DNA of 64,000 bases from Gaetbulibacter_B jejuensis (lineage in GTDB: Bacteria; Bacteroidota; Bacteroidia; Flavobacteriales; Flavobacteriaceae): assembly GCF_039524015.1 (NCBI RefSeq), contig NZ_BAAAGF010000001.1, forward strand, positions 682,001-746,000. The letters run 5' to 3'. The translations under genes and the position numbers were made by a program. Below are positions 41,949 through 51,279 of this stretch, in pieces. Under the pieces are notes generated by a model. That model was not told the origin of the DNA. It saw only the letters and a list, made by a program, of their open reading frames with translations, and did not search any database. The stretch's first letter is position 1. Every line of letters begins with the position of its first letter.

Positions 41949-41973
41949 CACAATTAAAACAACACAAAAAATT

Positions 41974-43590
41974 ATGGTAAACCATACTCAAACTACGAAA
42001 TCGATTTCGTTAGAGCAATATGGCATTAAAAATGCAAAAGTAAATTATCAGTTGTCTCCTGACGAGCTTCAGGCTGCGGCAATTTCTAAAAAGCAAGGTG
42101 TAGAAACATCTAATGGAACTTTAGCTGTAAACACAGGTGAGTTTACAGGACGATCGCCTCAAGACCGTTTTATTGTAAAAGATGCCATTACCGAAGACAA
42201 GGTATGGTGGGGAAATATCAATATTCCTTTTGAGTCGGACAAATTCCAAAAACTGTACGATAAGGTTACTGATTACCTTTCAGAAAAAGAAGTTTTTGTT
42301 AGAGATAGCTATGCTTGTGCTGATGACAATTACAAGTTGAATATTCGTGTAATTAATGAATATCCATGGAGCAATATGTTTGCTTACAACATGTTTTTGC
42401 GTCCTACTGAAGCTGAACTAGAAAACTTCTCACCAGAGTGGACTATAGTTAATGCACCTGGTTTTATGGCAAACCCAGAGGTTGATGGTACACGTCAACA
42501 CAACTTTGCTATTTTAGACTTCACAAGAAAAATAGCCTTAATAGGAGGAACAGGATATACAGGAGAGATTAAAAAAGGAATTTTCTCTGCGTTGAATTTT
42601 ATACTTCCTGTATTTAAAAATACTTTACCAATGCACTGTAGTGCTAATGTGGGAAAAGATGGAGATACAGCAATTTTCTTTGGACTGTCAGGTACTGGAA
42701 AAACTACACTTTCAACCGATCCTGATAGAAGTTTAATAGGTGATGACGAACATGGTTGGACAAGCGAAAACACAGTGTTTAACTTTGAAGGTGGTTGCTA
42801 TGCAAAAGTTATAAACCTTTCGCAAGAGCAAGAACCAGAAATTTTTAATGCTATTAAAAAAGGAGCTATACTAGAAAATGTGATAATAGATGATAAAGGT
42901 GAAGTTGATTTTGCCGACACATCAATTACTCAAAACACACGTGTTAGCTACCCAATTTATCATATTGAAAATATTAAAAAGCCATCAATAGGAGAAAACC
43001 CAAAAAATATATTCTTCCTTACTGCTGATGCTTTTGGAGTTTTGCCTCCAATTTCTAAATTAACACCAAGTCAGGCAGCATACCATTTCATTTCAGGATA
43101 TACTGCAAAAGTAGCAGGTACTGAAGCTGGAGTTGTTGAACCTGTACCAAGTTTTTCAGCTTGTTTTGGAGCACCTTTTATGCCTTTGCATCCTACTAAA
43201 TATGCTGAAATGTTAAGCAAAAAGATGAAAGAGTCTGGAGTTAATGTTTGGTTAGTAAACACAGGTTGGACAGGTGGACCTTATGGTGTTGGTACAAGAA
43301 TGAAGTTAAAATACACTCGTGCTATGATTAATGCTGTTTTAAATGGTGATTTAGGACTGTATAATTATGATGATTACCATATTCACTCAGTATTTGGAGT
43401 GGCGCAACCAAGAAGTTGTCCAGGAGTTCCAACTGAGGTATTGAGTCCAAGATCAACTTGGAACAATGACGAAGCATACTACACTACAGCATTCAAGTTA
43501 TCTAACGCTTTTAGAGAAAACTTTAAAAAGTTTGAATCATATGCAAGTGAAGAAATAAGAAGAGGTGGGCCGCAGCGTTATGCCTTTTAA
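41974..43590 (+). CDS. pckA: Phosphoenolpyruvate carboxykinase (ATP)
   Basis: 538 residues. It converts oxaloacetate and ATP to PEP and CO2, starting gluconeogenesis. Seen: the P-loop FFGLSGTGKTTLSTDP (about 233-248), the metal/nucleotide site DDEHGW shortly after, the oxaloacetate-binding GRSPQDRFIV (about 54-63), and the C-terminal GVGTRMKLKYTRAM. ATP-type by the P-loop and length. Confidence 0.97.
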   Translation: MVNHTQTTKSISLEQYGIKNAKVNYQLSPDELQAAAISKKQGVETSNGTLAVNTGEFTGRSPQDRFIVKDAITEDKVWWGNINIPFESDKFQKLYDKVTDYLSEKEVFVRDSYACADDNYKLNIRVINEYPWSNMFAYNMFLRPTEAELENFSPEWTIVNAPGFMANPEVDGTRQHNFAILDFTRKIALIGGTGYTGEIKKGIFSALNFILPVFKNTLPMHCSANVGKDGDTAIFFGLSGTGKTTLSTDPDRSLIGDDEHGWTSENTVFNFEGGCYAKVINLSQEQEPEIFNAIKKGAILENVIIDDKGEVDFADTSITQNTRVSYPIYHIENIKKPSIGENPKNIFFLTADAFGVLPPISKLTPSQAAYHFISGYTAKVAGTEAGVVEPVPSFSACFGAPFMPLHPTKYAEMLSKKMKESGVNVWLVNTGWTGGPYGVGTRMKLKYTRAMINAVLNGDLGLYNYDDYHIHSVFGVAQPRSCPGVPTEVLSPRSTWNNDEAYYTTAFKLSNAFRENFKKFESYASEEIRRGGPQRYAF

Positions 43591-43610
43591 TTAATCAAGG
43601 CTAATTCATA

Positions 43611-43643
43611 AAAAAAGCGATTCAATTTTGAATCGCTTTTTTT
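43611..43643. terminator. Bidirectional intrinsic terminator
   Basis: GCGATTCAA/TTGAATCGC stem with A and T runs on the outside, between the converging pckA and hemD genes. Confidence 0.85.
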
Positions 43644-43661
43644 ATGTTATGTGTAAGAAAT

Positions 43662-44411
43662 TTATTTTCCTTTATTAGCTTGAGTAATATACTTTTCTAA
43701 CGCCATCGTCATTGAAGGTGTTTCAGGAGTTGGAGCTGCAATATCAACTCTTAATCCATGAGACTCAACAGCTTTAATAGTAGTGTTTCCAAAAACAGCT
43801 ATACGTGTATTGTTTTGTTTGAACTCTGGGAAATTGTGGAATAAAGATTCAATACCAGAAGGACTAAAAAATACTAAAATGTCATAGTAAACATCAGCTA
43901 AATCAGATAAATCACTAATTACTGTTTTGTAAAAAACAGCTTCTTTCCATTTTACCTTTAACCCATTTAAAGTTTCAGGAACTTCAGGTTTTAATTTGTC
44001 GGTAGTAGGTAGTAAAAAGCTTTCGTCCTTATACTTTTTAATAAGTGGCGATAAATCTTGGAAGGTACGTTTACCAACATATATTTTACGCTTTCTATAC
44101 ACTACGTATTTTTGAAGGTAAAATGCAACCGCTTCAGACTGACAAAAATATTTCATCGTATCTGGAACTTTAAAACGCATTTCTTCAGCTACTCTAAAAA
44201 AGTGGTCCACAGAATTTCTACTAGTAAGTATAATTGCTGTGTACTGGCTTAAGTCTACTTTTTGTTGTCTAATCTCCTTAGCAGGAACACCTTCTACATG
44301 TATAAAAGGTCTAAAGTCAATCTTAACTTTCTGCTTTTCTTGAAGATCAAAGTAAGGCGAATTTTCTATTTTAGGCTCGGGCTGTGACACTAAAATTGTT
44401 TTCACTTTCAT
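43662..44411 (-). CDS. hemD: Uroporphyrinogen-III synthase
   Basis: 249 residues, closing and inverting ring D of hydroxymethylbilane in heme synthesis. HemD proteins are poorly conserved; recognisable here are ILVSQPEP at the start, AIILTSRNSVDHFF (about 74-87), DILVFFSPSGIESLF (about 183-197) and AVFGNTTIKAVESHGLRVDIAAPTPETPSM near the end. The two-domain size fits. It follows the DUF4271 gene by 18 nt on the same strand, a common Bacteroidota pair. Confidence 0.92.
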   Translation of the reverse strand: MKVKTILVSQPEPKIENSPYFDLQEKQKVKIDFRPFIHVEGVPAKEIRQQKVDLSQYTAIILTSRNSVDHFFRVAEEMRFKVPDTMKYFCQSEAVAFYLQKYVVYRKRKIYVGKRTFQDLSPLIKKYKDESFLLPTTDKLKPEVPETLNGLKVKWKEAVFYKTVISDLSDLADVYYDILVFFSPSGIESLFHNFPEFKQNNTRIAVFGNTTIKAVESHGLRVDIAAPTPETPSMTMALEKYITQANKGK

Positions 44412-44429
44412 AGGCTCTAGTTATAGTTT

Positions 44430-45083
44430 TTAAGCGTTATAATCTGTAATTAACTTATACAAAATTAGATAAGGTCCAATTTCGAGTGCGCAAAGATACA
44501 AAATAAAATAGAATAAGTTATCAAATATCAACTTTTGATGTTTTTTAAATGAAGTTATAAATCCAATTAAATTAATCAATAAAACAAGACCAATAACTGT
44601 GTAAATTATAGGTTTTGAAGGAGTTATGCTATATATGAGTAAAATGTTTATTGGTAAGAGTACAAAGCCACTATAATTTAAATAGCTGGTTTTCTGAAAT
44701 AAATATGCATCAATCAATTCGTCTATTTCAAACAAACTTGCTAATAGTCGTTCTAAGAGCACTTTTATAAGTATGAGAGCTCCAATTGCAAAAAGAACTT
44801 TAACAAATAGTGTAAGATCAAATTCTGAAGGTAAAACAAGTTCAGAGTAGGCTATAAACGAAAATATTGATACTGAAATTAGTAGGTTTAAAAACATTAA
44901 AGTGTCAAACCCATCAATAAATTTTTGGTCTCTAGAGTAGATTTTTAAATACTTGGAGTTACCTATAACTAAGAGAAAATCTTTAAATCTGTTTTCAAAC
45001 AAAAACTTTGACAGGGTTACCAATACCAAACCCAATACAATGAATATTGTAAACCATTCATTTGAAACTACCTCTCTTAACAT
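44430..45083 (-). CDS. DUF4271 family membrane protein
   Basis: 217 residues with about six hydrophobic helices (first about 12-30). LERLLASLFEIDELIDAYLFQKTSYLNYSG is the family-like central loop. DUF4271 proteins are commonly next to hemD in Bacteroidota and have no known function; a link to tetrapyrrole metabolism or envelope is only by position. Confidence 0.8.
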   Translation of the reverse strand: MLREVVSNEWFTIFIVLGLVLVTLSKFLFENRFKDFLLVIGNSKYLKIYSRDQKFIDGFDTLMFLNLLISVSIFSFIAYSELVLPSEFDLTLFVKVLFAIGALILIKVLLERLLASLFEIDELIDAYLFQKTSYLNYSGFVLLPINILLIYSITPSKPIIYTVIGLVLLINLIGFITSFKKHQKLIFDNLFYFILYLCALEIGPYLILYKLITDYNA

Positions 45084-45164
45084 GATGCTAAATTATAAAG
45101 AAATTTTCACCTGTTTAACTTTTATTTAAGCTCATTTCAATAAACTTTATACTTCAAAAAAACT

Positions 45165-45172
45165 TACTTTTG
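45165..45172 (+). promoter_or_regulatory. -7 promoter box (TACTTTTG) of the glycosyltransferase gene
   Basis: Exact TAnnTTTG, 15 nt before the ATG at 45188. It covers the in-frame TTG at 45170, excluding it as a start. Confidence 0.6.
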
Positions 45173-45187
45173 CTAAAATTTGGTAAA

Positions 45188-45913
45188 ATGAAGGATGCAA
45201 TTGTCATCATACCTACTTACAATGAAATAGAGAACATTGAAGCTATAGTGAGAGCTGTTTTTGCTCAAGAGAAAGCTTTTGATGTTTTAGTGGTTGACGA
45301 TAATTCACCAGATTTAACTGCACTTAAGGTTAAAGAGCTTCAAAAGGAATTTGATAACCAGCTTTTTTTACTTCAAAGAAAGGAGAAGACAGGGTTAGGA
45401 ACAGCTTATATTGCTGGATTTAAATGGTGTTTAGAAAGAGAATATGAATATATTTTTGAAATGGATGCCGATTTTTCTCATAATCCTGATGATTTGATGA
45501 GGTTGTATACTACTTGCGCAATACAAGGTGCTGATATGGCAATAGGCTCAAGGTATATTAATAATACTGTTAATGTGGTTGATTGGGATATGAAGCGATT
45601 ATTGTTATCTTACTTTGCATCTAAGTATGTAAAGTTTATAACTCGAATGAAAATTGCAGATACAACAGCTGGTTTTGTATGCTATAAAAGACAAGTGTTA
45701 GAGACTATTAATCTAGATACAATTAAGTTTGTGGGTTATGCGTTTCAAATAGAAATGAAGTTTAAAGCCTATTTAAAGCAATTTAAAATTGTTGAAGTTC
45801 CTGTCATTTTTACCGATAGAGCTAAAGGAAAATCAAAAATGAGTGGAGGTATTATTTCCGAAGCTATTTTTGGAGTGTTGAATATGAAATTTAAAAGTCT
45901 ATTTGCTAAGTAA
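45188..45913 (+). CDS. Polyprenol monophosphomannose synthase-like glycosyltransferase (GT2, Dpm1 type)
   Basis: 241 residues from the ATG at 45188. GT-A family blocks: VIIPTYNEIENIEAIV at the start, VVDDNSPD, the metal-binding EMDADFSHNPDDL (about 93-105) and GSRYIN. Such enzymes move a sugar from a nucleotide donor to polyprenyl phosphate for use on the periplasmic side. It is soluble-type (no C-terminal membrane helices). It forms an operon with pyrC and DUF4296. Confidence 0.9.
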   Translation: MKDAIVIIPTYNEIENIEAIVRAVFAQEKAFDVLVVDDNSPDLTALKVKELQKEFDNQLFLLQRKEKTGLGTAYIAGFKWCLEREYEYIFEMDADFSHNPDDLMRLYTTCAIQGADMAIGSRYINNTVNVVDWDMKRLLLSYFASKYVKFITRMKIADTTAGFVCYKRQVLETINLDTIKFVGYAFQIEMKFKAYLKQFKIVEVPVIFTDRAKGKSKMSGGIISEAIFGVLNMKFKSLFAK

Positions 45914-45914
45914 C

Positions 45915-47261
45915 ATGAAAGCAAAAACTATTCTTATTAAAAATGCCAAAATTATAAACGAAGGCAAAGTTAAAGAAGGTGATATCCTTATTGAAGGCGA
46001 GTATATTAAAGAAGTTGCCGACTCAATAAGTGCTAAATCATCTGATGTTGTGGTAATTGATGTTGAAGGAAACTATGTGCTACCTGGTGTTATTGACGAT
46101 CAAGTGCATTTTAGAGAACCAGGACTTACTCATAAAGCCGACATAGGTACTGAATCTAAAGCTGCTATAGCTGGAGGTATTACCTCTTTTATAGAAATGC
46201 CAAATACAGTACCGCAAACCACTACTATTGAAAAACTAGAAGAAAAGTTTGAGATAGCTTCCAAAACATCATACGCTAATTATTCGTTTATGTTTGGTGG
46301 AACCAATGATAACTTGGAAGAAATTTTAAAGGTTGACGAAAAAAACGTAGCAGCACTTAAATTGTTTTTAGGATCTTCAACAGGAAATATGCTAGTTGAT
46401 AATCCTGAGGTGCTCGAAAAAATATTCAGTAGCACCAATTTGTTGATTGCAGTTCATTGTGAAGATGAGGCAACTATTAGAGCTAACATGGAAGAATTCA
46501 CCAGCAAGTATGGTGAGGATATCCCAATTGAAAACCATCCAATCATTCGTAGTGAAGAAGCTTGTTATTTATCTTCTTCAAAAGCTATAGAACTTGCTAA
46601 AAAAACAGGAGCTAGGTTGCATGTATTCCATTTGTCAACTGCTAAGGAAACTAAGCTGTTTTCAAACAAAATTCCTTTAAAAGATAAAAAAATTACTGCC
46701 GAAGTTTGTATACATCACCTATGGTTTAGTGATGAAGATTATAGCAAAAAAGGAACGCTAATTAAATGGAATCCTGCTGTAAAAACTGCACACGATAGAG
46801 ACGAACTTTGGAAAGCATTGTTAGACAACAGAATTGATGTTGTTGCTACTGACCACGCACCTCATACTCTAGAGGAGAAAAAGAATGTATATACAAAAGC
46901 GCCATCTGGCGGACCATTAGTACAGCATGCACTTGTGGCAATGATGGAGTCTTACCATAGAGGACGAATTTCCTTAGAAAAAATGGTGGAAAAGATGTGT
47001 CATAATCCTGCGATATTATTTCAAATAGAAAAACGAGGTTTTATAAGAGAAGGGTATTTTGCCGATTTAGTTGTAGTAGATGCCAATAGCCCTTGGACAG
47101 TAAACAAAGACAATATATTATATAAATGCGGATGGTCGCCTTTTGAGGGAACTACCTTTAAGTCTAGAGTAACACATACATTTTTAAATGGTACTTTAGT
47201 GTATAATAATTTTAAATTCCTTAACGGAAATGCTGCCAAACGACTAACATTCGATAGATGA
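45915..47261 (+). CDS. pyrC: Dihydroorotase
   Basis: 448 residues from the ATG at 45915, one base after the glycosyltransferase stop. An amidohydrolase of the PyrC-I/allantoinase-like type that cyclises carbamoyl aspartate in pyrimidine synthesis. Metal ligands are visible in IDDQVHFREPG (HxH-type site partly varied: QVHF), LFLGSSTGN with Lys, AVHCEDE, HVFHLSTA, and ATDHAPHTLEEK. The first site reads QVH, not HxH, where the first metal His is replaced by Gln; so either an atypical mono-metal form or a dihydroorotase homologue. Confidence 0.85.
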   Translation: MKAKTILIKNAKIINEGKVKEGDILIEGEYIKEVADSISAKSSDVVVIDVEGNYVLPGVIDDQVHFREPGLTHKADIGTESKAAIAGGITSFIEMPNTVPQTTTIEKLEEKFEIASKTSYANYSFMFGGTNDNLEEILKVDEKNVAALKLFLGSSTGNMLVDNPEVLEKIFSSTNLLIAVHCEDEATIRANMEEFTSKYGEDIPIENHPIIRSEEACYLSSSKAIELAKKTGARLHVFHLSTAKETKLFSNKIPLKDKKITAEVCIHHLWFSDEDYSKKGTLIKWNPAVKTAHDRDELWKALLDNRIDVVATDHAPHTLEEKKNVYTKAPSGGPLVQHALVAMMESYHRGRISLEKMVEKMCHNPAILFQIEKRGFIREGYFADLVVVDANSPWTVNKDNILYKCGWSPFEGTTFKSRVTHTFLNGTLVYNNFKFLNGNAAKRLTFDR

Positions 47262-47713
47262 AAAAAATAGTAACACTTGTTTGTATCATAGCGTTGTTTT
47301 TAGGTTGCGATAAAACGCAAAAACCTAAAAAACCAAGTAATCTTATACCAAAAGATAAGATGGAGCAAGTGTTATATGATACTTATTTAATGAATGCTGC
47401 TAAAGGCATTAAAAAGCAACAACTTGAAAACTATGGTATTAATCCTGAAGGATATATATTTAAAAAGTATAGCATAGACAGTCTTCAATTTGCATTAAGT
47501 AACGAGTATTATGCATACGATTCTAAAGACTATGCTGAAATGATAGAATCTGTTAAAGAACGTCTTAGCAAAGAAAAAGAAACTTACGAAAAACTAAAAG
47601 AAGAGGAAGAAGAGGATAGAAATAAAAAAAGAGATTCAATAAAAAAATTATCTGATTCTATTAAAAGAGAAACCAAAAGATTAAAGGATAAAAACTTTGG
47701 CGCTCGAGATTAA
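47258..47713 (+). CDS. DUF4296 family lipoprotein
   Basis: 151 residues. Lipobox FLGC (Cys17) after a short signal, then a compact helical region (KMEQVLYDTYLMNAAKG, YIFKKYSIDSLQFALSNEYYAYD) typical of DUF4296, and a charged C-terminal helix of Lys/Glu (about 105-150). Its start overlaps the pyrC stop (ATGA), so it is translated from the same mRNA. Function unknown; the family nearly always accompanies this operon in Flavobacteriaceae by memory. Confidence 0.82.
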   Translation: MKKIVTLVCIIALFLGCDKTQKPKKPSNLIPKDKMEQVLYDTYLMNAAKGIKKQQLENYGINPEGYIFKKYSIDSLQFALSNEYYAYDSKDYAEMIESVKERLSKEKETYEKLKEEEEEDRNKKRDSIKKLSDSIKRETKRLKDKNFGARD

Positions 47714-48732
47714 TCTTTTTTAATATCTTCTAAAAAGAGTTTGCTCGTCTTTTCTATAACTTCATCAATTGGTGTAAACTGAAAGTCTAATGCGTTTTTT
47801 ATTTTAGAATTATCATATAAAGTTCTCTGTCTTGCCGATTTTGCAGTATGTTTTGACAACTGTCTTCGTTTGCCTGTAAGTTTATGTCGAAGCCAATCCA
47901 ATCGCCAACCTAGTTCCAATAAAAAAGTACTGGCTTTTTTCTTTGTAGGTTCAACCTTTAAAGCGTTGGCAACTTTATAAATAAAGTTCTTAAATGTAAG
48001 ATTATCTGAAACAAGAATAAAACCCTCATTTTTTATGTTACTTTCCATAAGTTGTTGCATAACACTTGCAACATCCCAAACACCAACATAACCAGTGCTT
48101 CCGTTAGTGTAGTAAGGAACACTTTTGTAAATCAAACGAATTAAACTGCTACTGCCAGCACCTTTCCAAAAGCCTGGACCAACTATTATTCCAGGATTAA
48201 CAATTACTGCATCAACACCTTCTTGAGTGCCTCTCCATACTTCAATTTCGGCACCATATTTAGTAATAGCATAAACGCTGTTGTCGTCTTCAGTATTCCA
48301 ATGGGTGTTTTCTGTAATTAATTCTTCAGAATTTGCATGATGTCCTATAGCAGCAATAGAGCTTATATAACACAGCTTTTTTATGTTATGAGAAACACAA
48401 AGGTTAACAATGTTAGCGGTACCTTCAATATTTATTTTTCGGAGTTGATGGTATTTATCAGGCTCAAAAGAAACAAATGCAGCACAATGGTAAACATGTG
48501 TTACCTCCTTAAAAGCATTGGTTAAAGCAGTAATATCTGTAAGGTTGGCTTCAACCCATTCAATGGAGTTAAAAAGAGATTCAGAATGTTCAGTATAATA
48601 AGAAAACACTTTTTTTACAGTATCTAGTTTGTGTTCACGTCTATAAATCGCACGAACCTTCTTATTATTACTCGCAAGATTATAAAGTAAATGCGAACCA
48701 ACTAAACCTGTACCTCCTGTAACTAAAATCAT
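47710..48732 (-). CDS. NAD-dependent epimerase/dehydratase family protein (extended SDR)
   Basis: 340 residues. Rossmann start VTGGTGLVGSHLL (about 4-16), a YAITKYGAE (catalytic Tyr-x-x-x-Lys, about 153-161), and ISSIAAIG ahead of it. This is an atypical extended short-chain dehydrogenase, possibly acting on a sugar nucleotide or steroid/dihydroflavonol-like substrate; the substrate is not evident. Converges with DUF4296, overlapping by 4 bp. A 7/8 -7 box (TACTTTAG, 48737-48744) sits 4 nt before the start. Confidence 0.82.
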   Translation of the reverse strand: MILVTGGTGLVGSHLLYNLASNNKKVRAIYRREHKLDTVKKVFSYYTEHSESLFNSIEWVEANLTDITALTNAFKEVTHVYHCAAFVSFEPDKYHQLRKINIEGTANIVNLCVSHNIKKLCYISSIAAIGHHANSEELITENTHWNTEDDNSVYAITKYGAEIEVWRGTQEGVDAVIVNPGIIVGPGFWKGAGSSSLIRLIYKSVPYYTNGSTGYVGVWDVASVMQQLMESNIKNEGFILVSDNLTFKNFIYKVANALKVEPTKKKASTFLLELGWRLDWLRHKLTGKRRQLSKHTAKSARQRTLYDNSKIKNALDFQFTPIDEVIEKTSKLFLEDIKKD

Positions 48733-48785
48733 AAAACTAAAGTAAAGAATTATTCATAAAGGGATAAGAATTCTACATTGATTTT

Positions 48786-48793
48786 TATCTTTG
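48786..48793 (+). promoter_or_regulatory. -7 promoter box of tyrS (TATCTTTG)
   Basis: Exact TAnnTTTG, 22 nt before the ATG at 48816. Confidence 0.55.
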
Positions 48794-48815
48794 CGGAACT
48801 AAAAATAAATTGAAT

Positions 48816-50123
48816 ATGTCTAAATCATTGGTAGAAGAATTACGCTGGAGAGGTATGGTACACGATATTATGCCTGGAACCGAAGAACAACTTGATAAGG
48901 AAATGACAACTGCTTATATAGGTTTTGATCCAACTTCAGATTCTTTACACATTGGGAGTTTGGTGCCAATTATTTTACTGGTACATCTTGAGCGATTTGG
49001 TCATAAGCCTATTGCTTTGGTTGGTGGAGCTACAGGAATGATTGGAGATCCATCAGGTAAGAGTGATGAGCGAAACTTATTAGACGAAGCAACGCTTAAT
49101 CATAATGTACAAGGCATAAAAAATGTACTGTCAAGGTTTTTAGATTTTAATTCTAAAGCAGCCAATGCGCCTTTATTAGTTAATAATTATGATTGGATGA
49201 AAGACTTTTCTTTTATCGATTTTGCAAGAGATGTAGGTAAGCGTATAACTGTTAACTACATGATGGCAAAAGACTCTGTAAAAAAGCGTTTTTCTGGCGA
49301 AGAAGGTAGTGTTGGTATGTCGTTTACTGAGTTTACTTATCAATTAATTCAAGGTTACGATTTTTACCATTTATATAAAACTCATAATTGCTTACTACAA
49401 ATGGGAGGAAGCGATCAATGGGGAAATATTACTACAGGAACTGAATTAGTAAGACGTATGAATGTTGGCGAAGAGGCTAAAGCTTACGCAATGACCTGTC
49501 CGTTGATCACAAAAGCTGATGGTTCTAAATTTGGAAAGAGTGAAGGTGGTAACGTTTGGTTAGACGCCGATAAAACTTCGGTTTACAAGTTTTACCAGTT
49601 TTGGGTGAATACGACTGATGAAGATGCTGAAAAGTATATTAAAATCTTTACGTTTTTAGATAAAGAAACAATTGAGAATATAGTTGCTTCTCATAAAGAA
49701 GCACCTCACCAAAGACTACTTCAAAAACGATTAGCAGAAGAAGTAACAACCTTTGTACATAGCAAAGAAGACTTTTTAACTGCTGAAAAAGCGTCAAACA
49801 TCTTGTTTAGTAAAACTTTTAAAGATGATATTAAAACACTAGACGAAAAAACATTTTTAGATGTGTTTGAAGGTGTTCCGCAAGCGGAAGTGTCTAAAGC
49901 AGATTTTGAAGGAGGTTTTGATATGATTGCTGCATTATCAGCCAAAACAAGCTTTTTGAATTCTAATGGTGAAGCCATAAGAGCATTAAAAGAAAATTCA
50001 GTGTCAGTTAACAAAGAAAAAGTCACAAAAGACTATCAGTTAACAGATGAAGACCTAATAAATGGTAGCTATATCATTATCAATAAAGGAAAGAAAAACA
50101 CTTACATTATAAAAGTTGTATAA
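48816..50123 (+). CDS. tyrS: Tyrosine--tRNA ligase
   Basis: 435 residues from the ATG at 48816 (a TTG at 48810 is in frame but weaker). Class Ic synthetase: HIGS (45-48, in DSLHIGSLVPI), the tyrosine-pocket QGYDFYHL and MGGSDQWGN, and KFGKS (about 237-241) as the KMSKS equivalent. The C-terminal about 80 residues fit the S4-like RNA-binding domain (KEKVTKDYQLTDEDLINGSYIIINKGKKN). Bacterial type. Confidence 0.97.
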   Translation: MSKSLVEELRWRGMVHDIMPGTEEQLDKEMTTAYIGFDPTSDSLHIGSLVPIILLVHLERFGHKPIALVGGATGMIGDPSGKSDERNLLDEATLNHNVQGIKNVLSRFLDFNSKAANAPLLVNNYDWMKDFSFIDFARDVGKRITVNYMMAKDSVKKRFSGEEGSVGMSFTEFTYQLIQGYDFYHLYKTHNCLLQMGGSDQWGNITTGTELVRRMNVGEEAKAYAMTCPLITKADGSKFGKSEGGNVWLDADKTSVYKFYQFWVNTTDEDAEKYIKIFTFLDKETIENIVASHKEAPHQRLLQKRLAEEVTTFVHSKEDFLTAEKASNILFSKTFKDDIKTLDEKTFLDVFEGVPQAEVSKADFEGGFDMIAALSAKTSFLNSNGEAIRALKENSVSVNKEKVTKDYQLTDEDLINGSYIIINKGKKNTYIIKVV

Positions 50124-50124
50124 A

Positions 50125-50151
50125 AAAACGCCTGATGAAAATCAGGCGTTT
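50125..50151. terminator. Terminator between tyrS and the LuxE-like gene
   Basis: AAACGCCTGAT/ATCAGGCGTTT stem with a GAAA loop; the T-run is longer on the minus strand. Confidence 0.75.
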
Positions 50152-50226
50152 ACAATAACCAACCAACTAAAAAAAATAATCTTGCTTTCTCTTAGCTAGA
50201 TAATAGTCGTAGTTGATATTATTTCC

Positions 50227-51207
50227 TTACAAAGCCATCAAATTGCAGCCTCTAATATCGCTGTTGTCAAACCTACCAATAATTTCAAAAGAATTATCGT
50301 TGTAAACTTTACCAAGATCTTGAGTTGCTATAAAAGAGCAGCTGTAAATATTTGCTAAATCAATAATGTTAATTCCTCCAGTAGTAGACGTGCTTGTTAT
50401 AGTTAAAGGGTCTTCAGTATCTCGTGTTAAAACTTTCATCCAATTAGGACATTTAAAAATACCGTTTCCTTTGGAATATGCTTGACTTAAAAGCTCTGTC
50501 ATACCATATTCGCTATGAATTTCAGAAACACCAAAACCTTGTTTTAAAATAGTATGAAGTTCATCGCGAATCAATTCTTTTCGTCTTCCTTTCATACCAC
50601 CAGTTTCCATAACAATAGTGTTTTTAAGCTGAAATTGGAACTGTTCCACTAAATCCAATAATGCAAACGAGACACCAATAAGTAGCACTTTTTTTCCTTC
50701 GGAATCTAAAGCAATTAACTTGTTTTTTAATTCGGCTAGATTATGAAGGTAAAACCCACTTTCTTTATGGTTAGATTGTGCTATTAAGTGCTCAACCATA
50801 TAAATTAATGACGAGCCATCACGCTCTAAATAACTAGGTAAAAGCGCTAGTACTACATAATCTTCGATAGGTCCGTAAAAGTGATTAAAACCAGTGTTAA
50901 AACTGTTTTCGTAAACATCTAAATCACTTACATGATGCTTGCTTGTTATTTGACCAGTTGTTCCTGAACTTTCAAAAACTTTTTCTATTGTATTAGTTGT
51001 ACTTAAAATAGGGTGTGTTTTAAAAAATTGAATAGGTAAAAACGGAATGTCTTCAACTTTTTTTATGTCGCTTGGGTTTTTGTACAACAAATCGCAATAT
51101 GAACGATATACAGTGTTATTTTCAAATTGAAATTTGAAAATATCTAAAGCGAGAGTATTAAAATCTGCTTGCGTAGAACTGTTGAAAATGGAACGTGTAT
51201 CAATCAT
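50227..51207 (-). CDS. LuxE-like acyl-protein synthetase/acyltransferase
   Basis: 326 residues from the ATG at 51207; the promoter box at 51213-51220 excludes the longer frame from 51225. It has the ANL-like AMP-binding glycine loop ESSGTTGQITSKH (about 82-94) and the LuxE blocks PFLPIQFFKTH, MVEHLIAQSN and VMETGGMKGRRKE. LuxE activates fatty acids for luciferase aldehyde supply; here, with no lux genes, it likely activates an acyl group for a cell-envelope or other biosynthetic step. The Bacteroidota versions are of unknown pathway. Confidence 0.82.
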   Translation of the reverse strand: MIDTRSIFNSSTQADFNTLALDIFKFQFENNTVYRSYCDLLYKNPSDIKKVEDIPFLPIQFFKTHPILSTTNTIEKVFESSGTTGQITSKHHVSDLDVYENSFNTGFNHFYGPIEDYVVLALLPSYLERDGSSLIYMVEHLIAQSNHKESGFYLHNLAELKNKLIALDSEGKKVLLIGVSFALLDLVEQFQFQLKNTIVMETGGMKGRRKELIRDELHTILKQGFGVSEIHSEYGMTELLSQAYSKGNGIFKCPNWMKVLTRDTEDPLTITSTSTTGGINIIDLANIYSCSFIATQDLGKVYNDNSFEIIGRFDNSDIRGCNLMAL

Positions 51208-51212
51208 TTTGG

Positions 51213-51220
51213 CAAAAGTA
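51213..51220 (-). promoter_or_regulatory. -7 promoter box (TACTTTTG), abutting the LuxE-like start codon
   Basis: Exact TAnnTTTG, 5 nt ahead of the ATG at 51207; predicts a leaderless mRNA and fixes the start. Confidence 0.55.
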
Positions 51221-51228
51221 TGCAAAAT

Positions 51229-51260
51229 AAAAAAGCGTCACCAAGTTGATGACGCTTTTT
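51229..51260. terminator. Terminator after the first T9SS protein gene
   Basis: AAAAGCGTCA/TGACGCTTTT stem with A and T runs, between the T9SS protein (ends 51280) and the LuxE-like gene on the same strand. Confidence 0.8.
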
Positions 51261-51279
51261 AAATAGTATAAGGTAAGTT

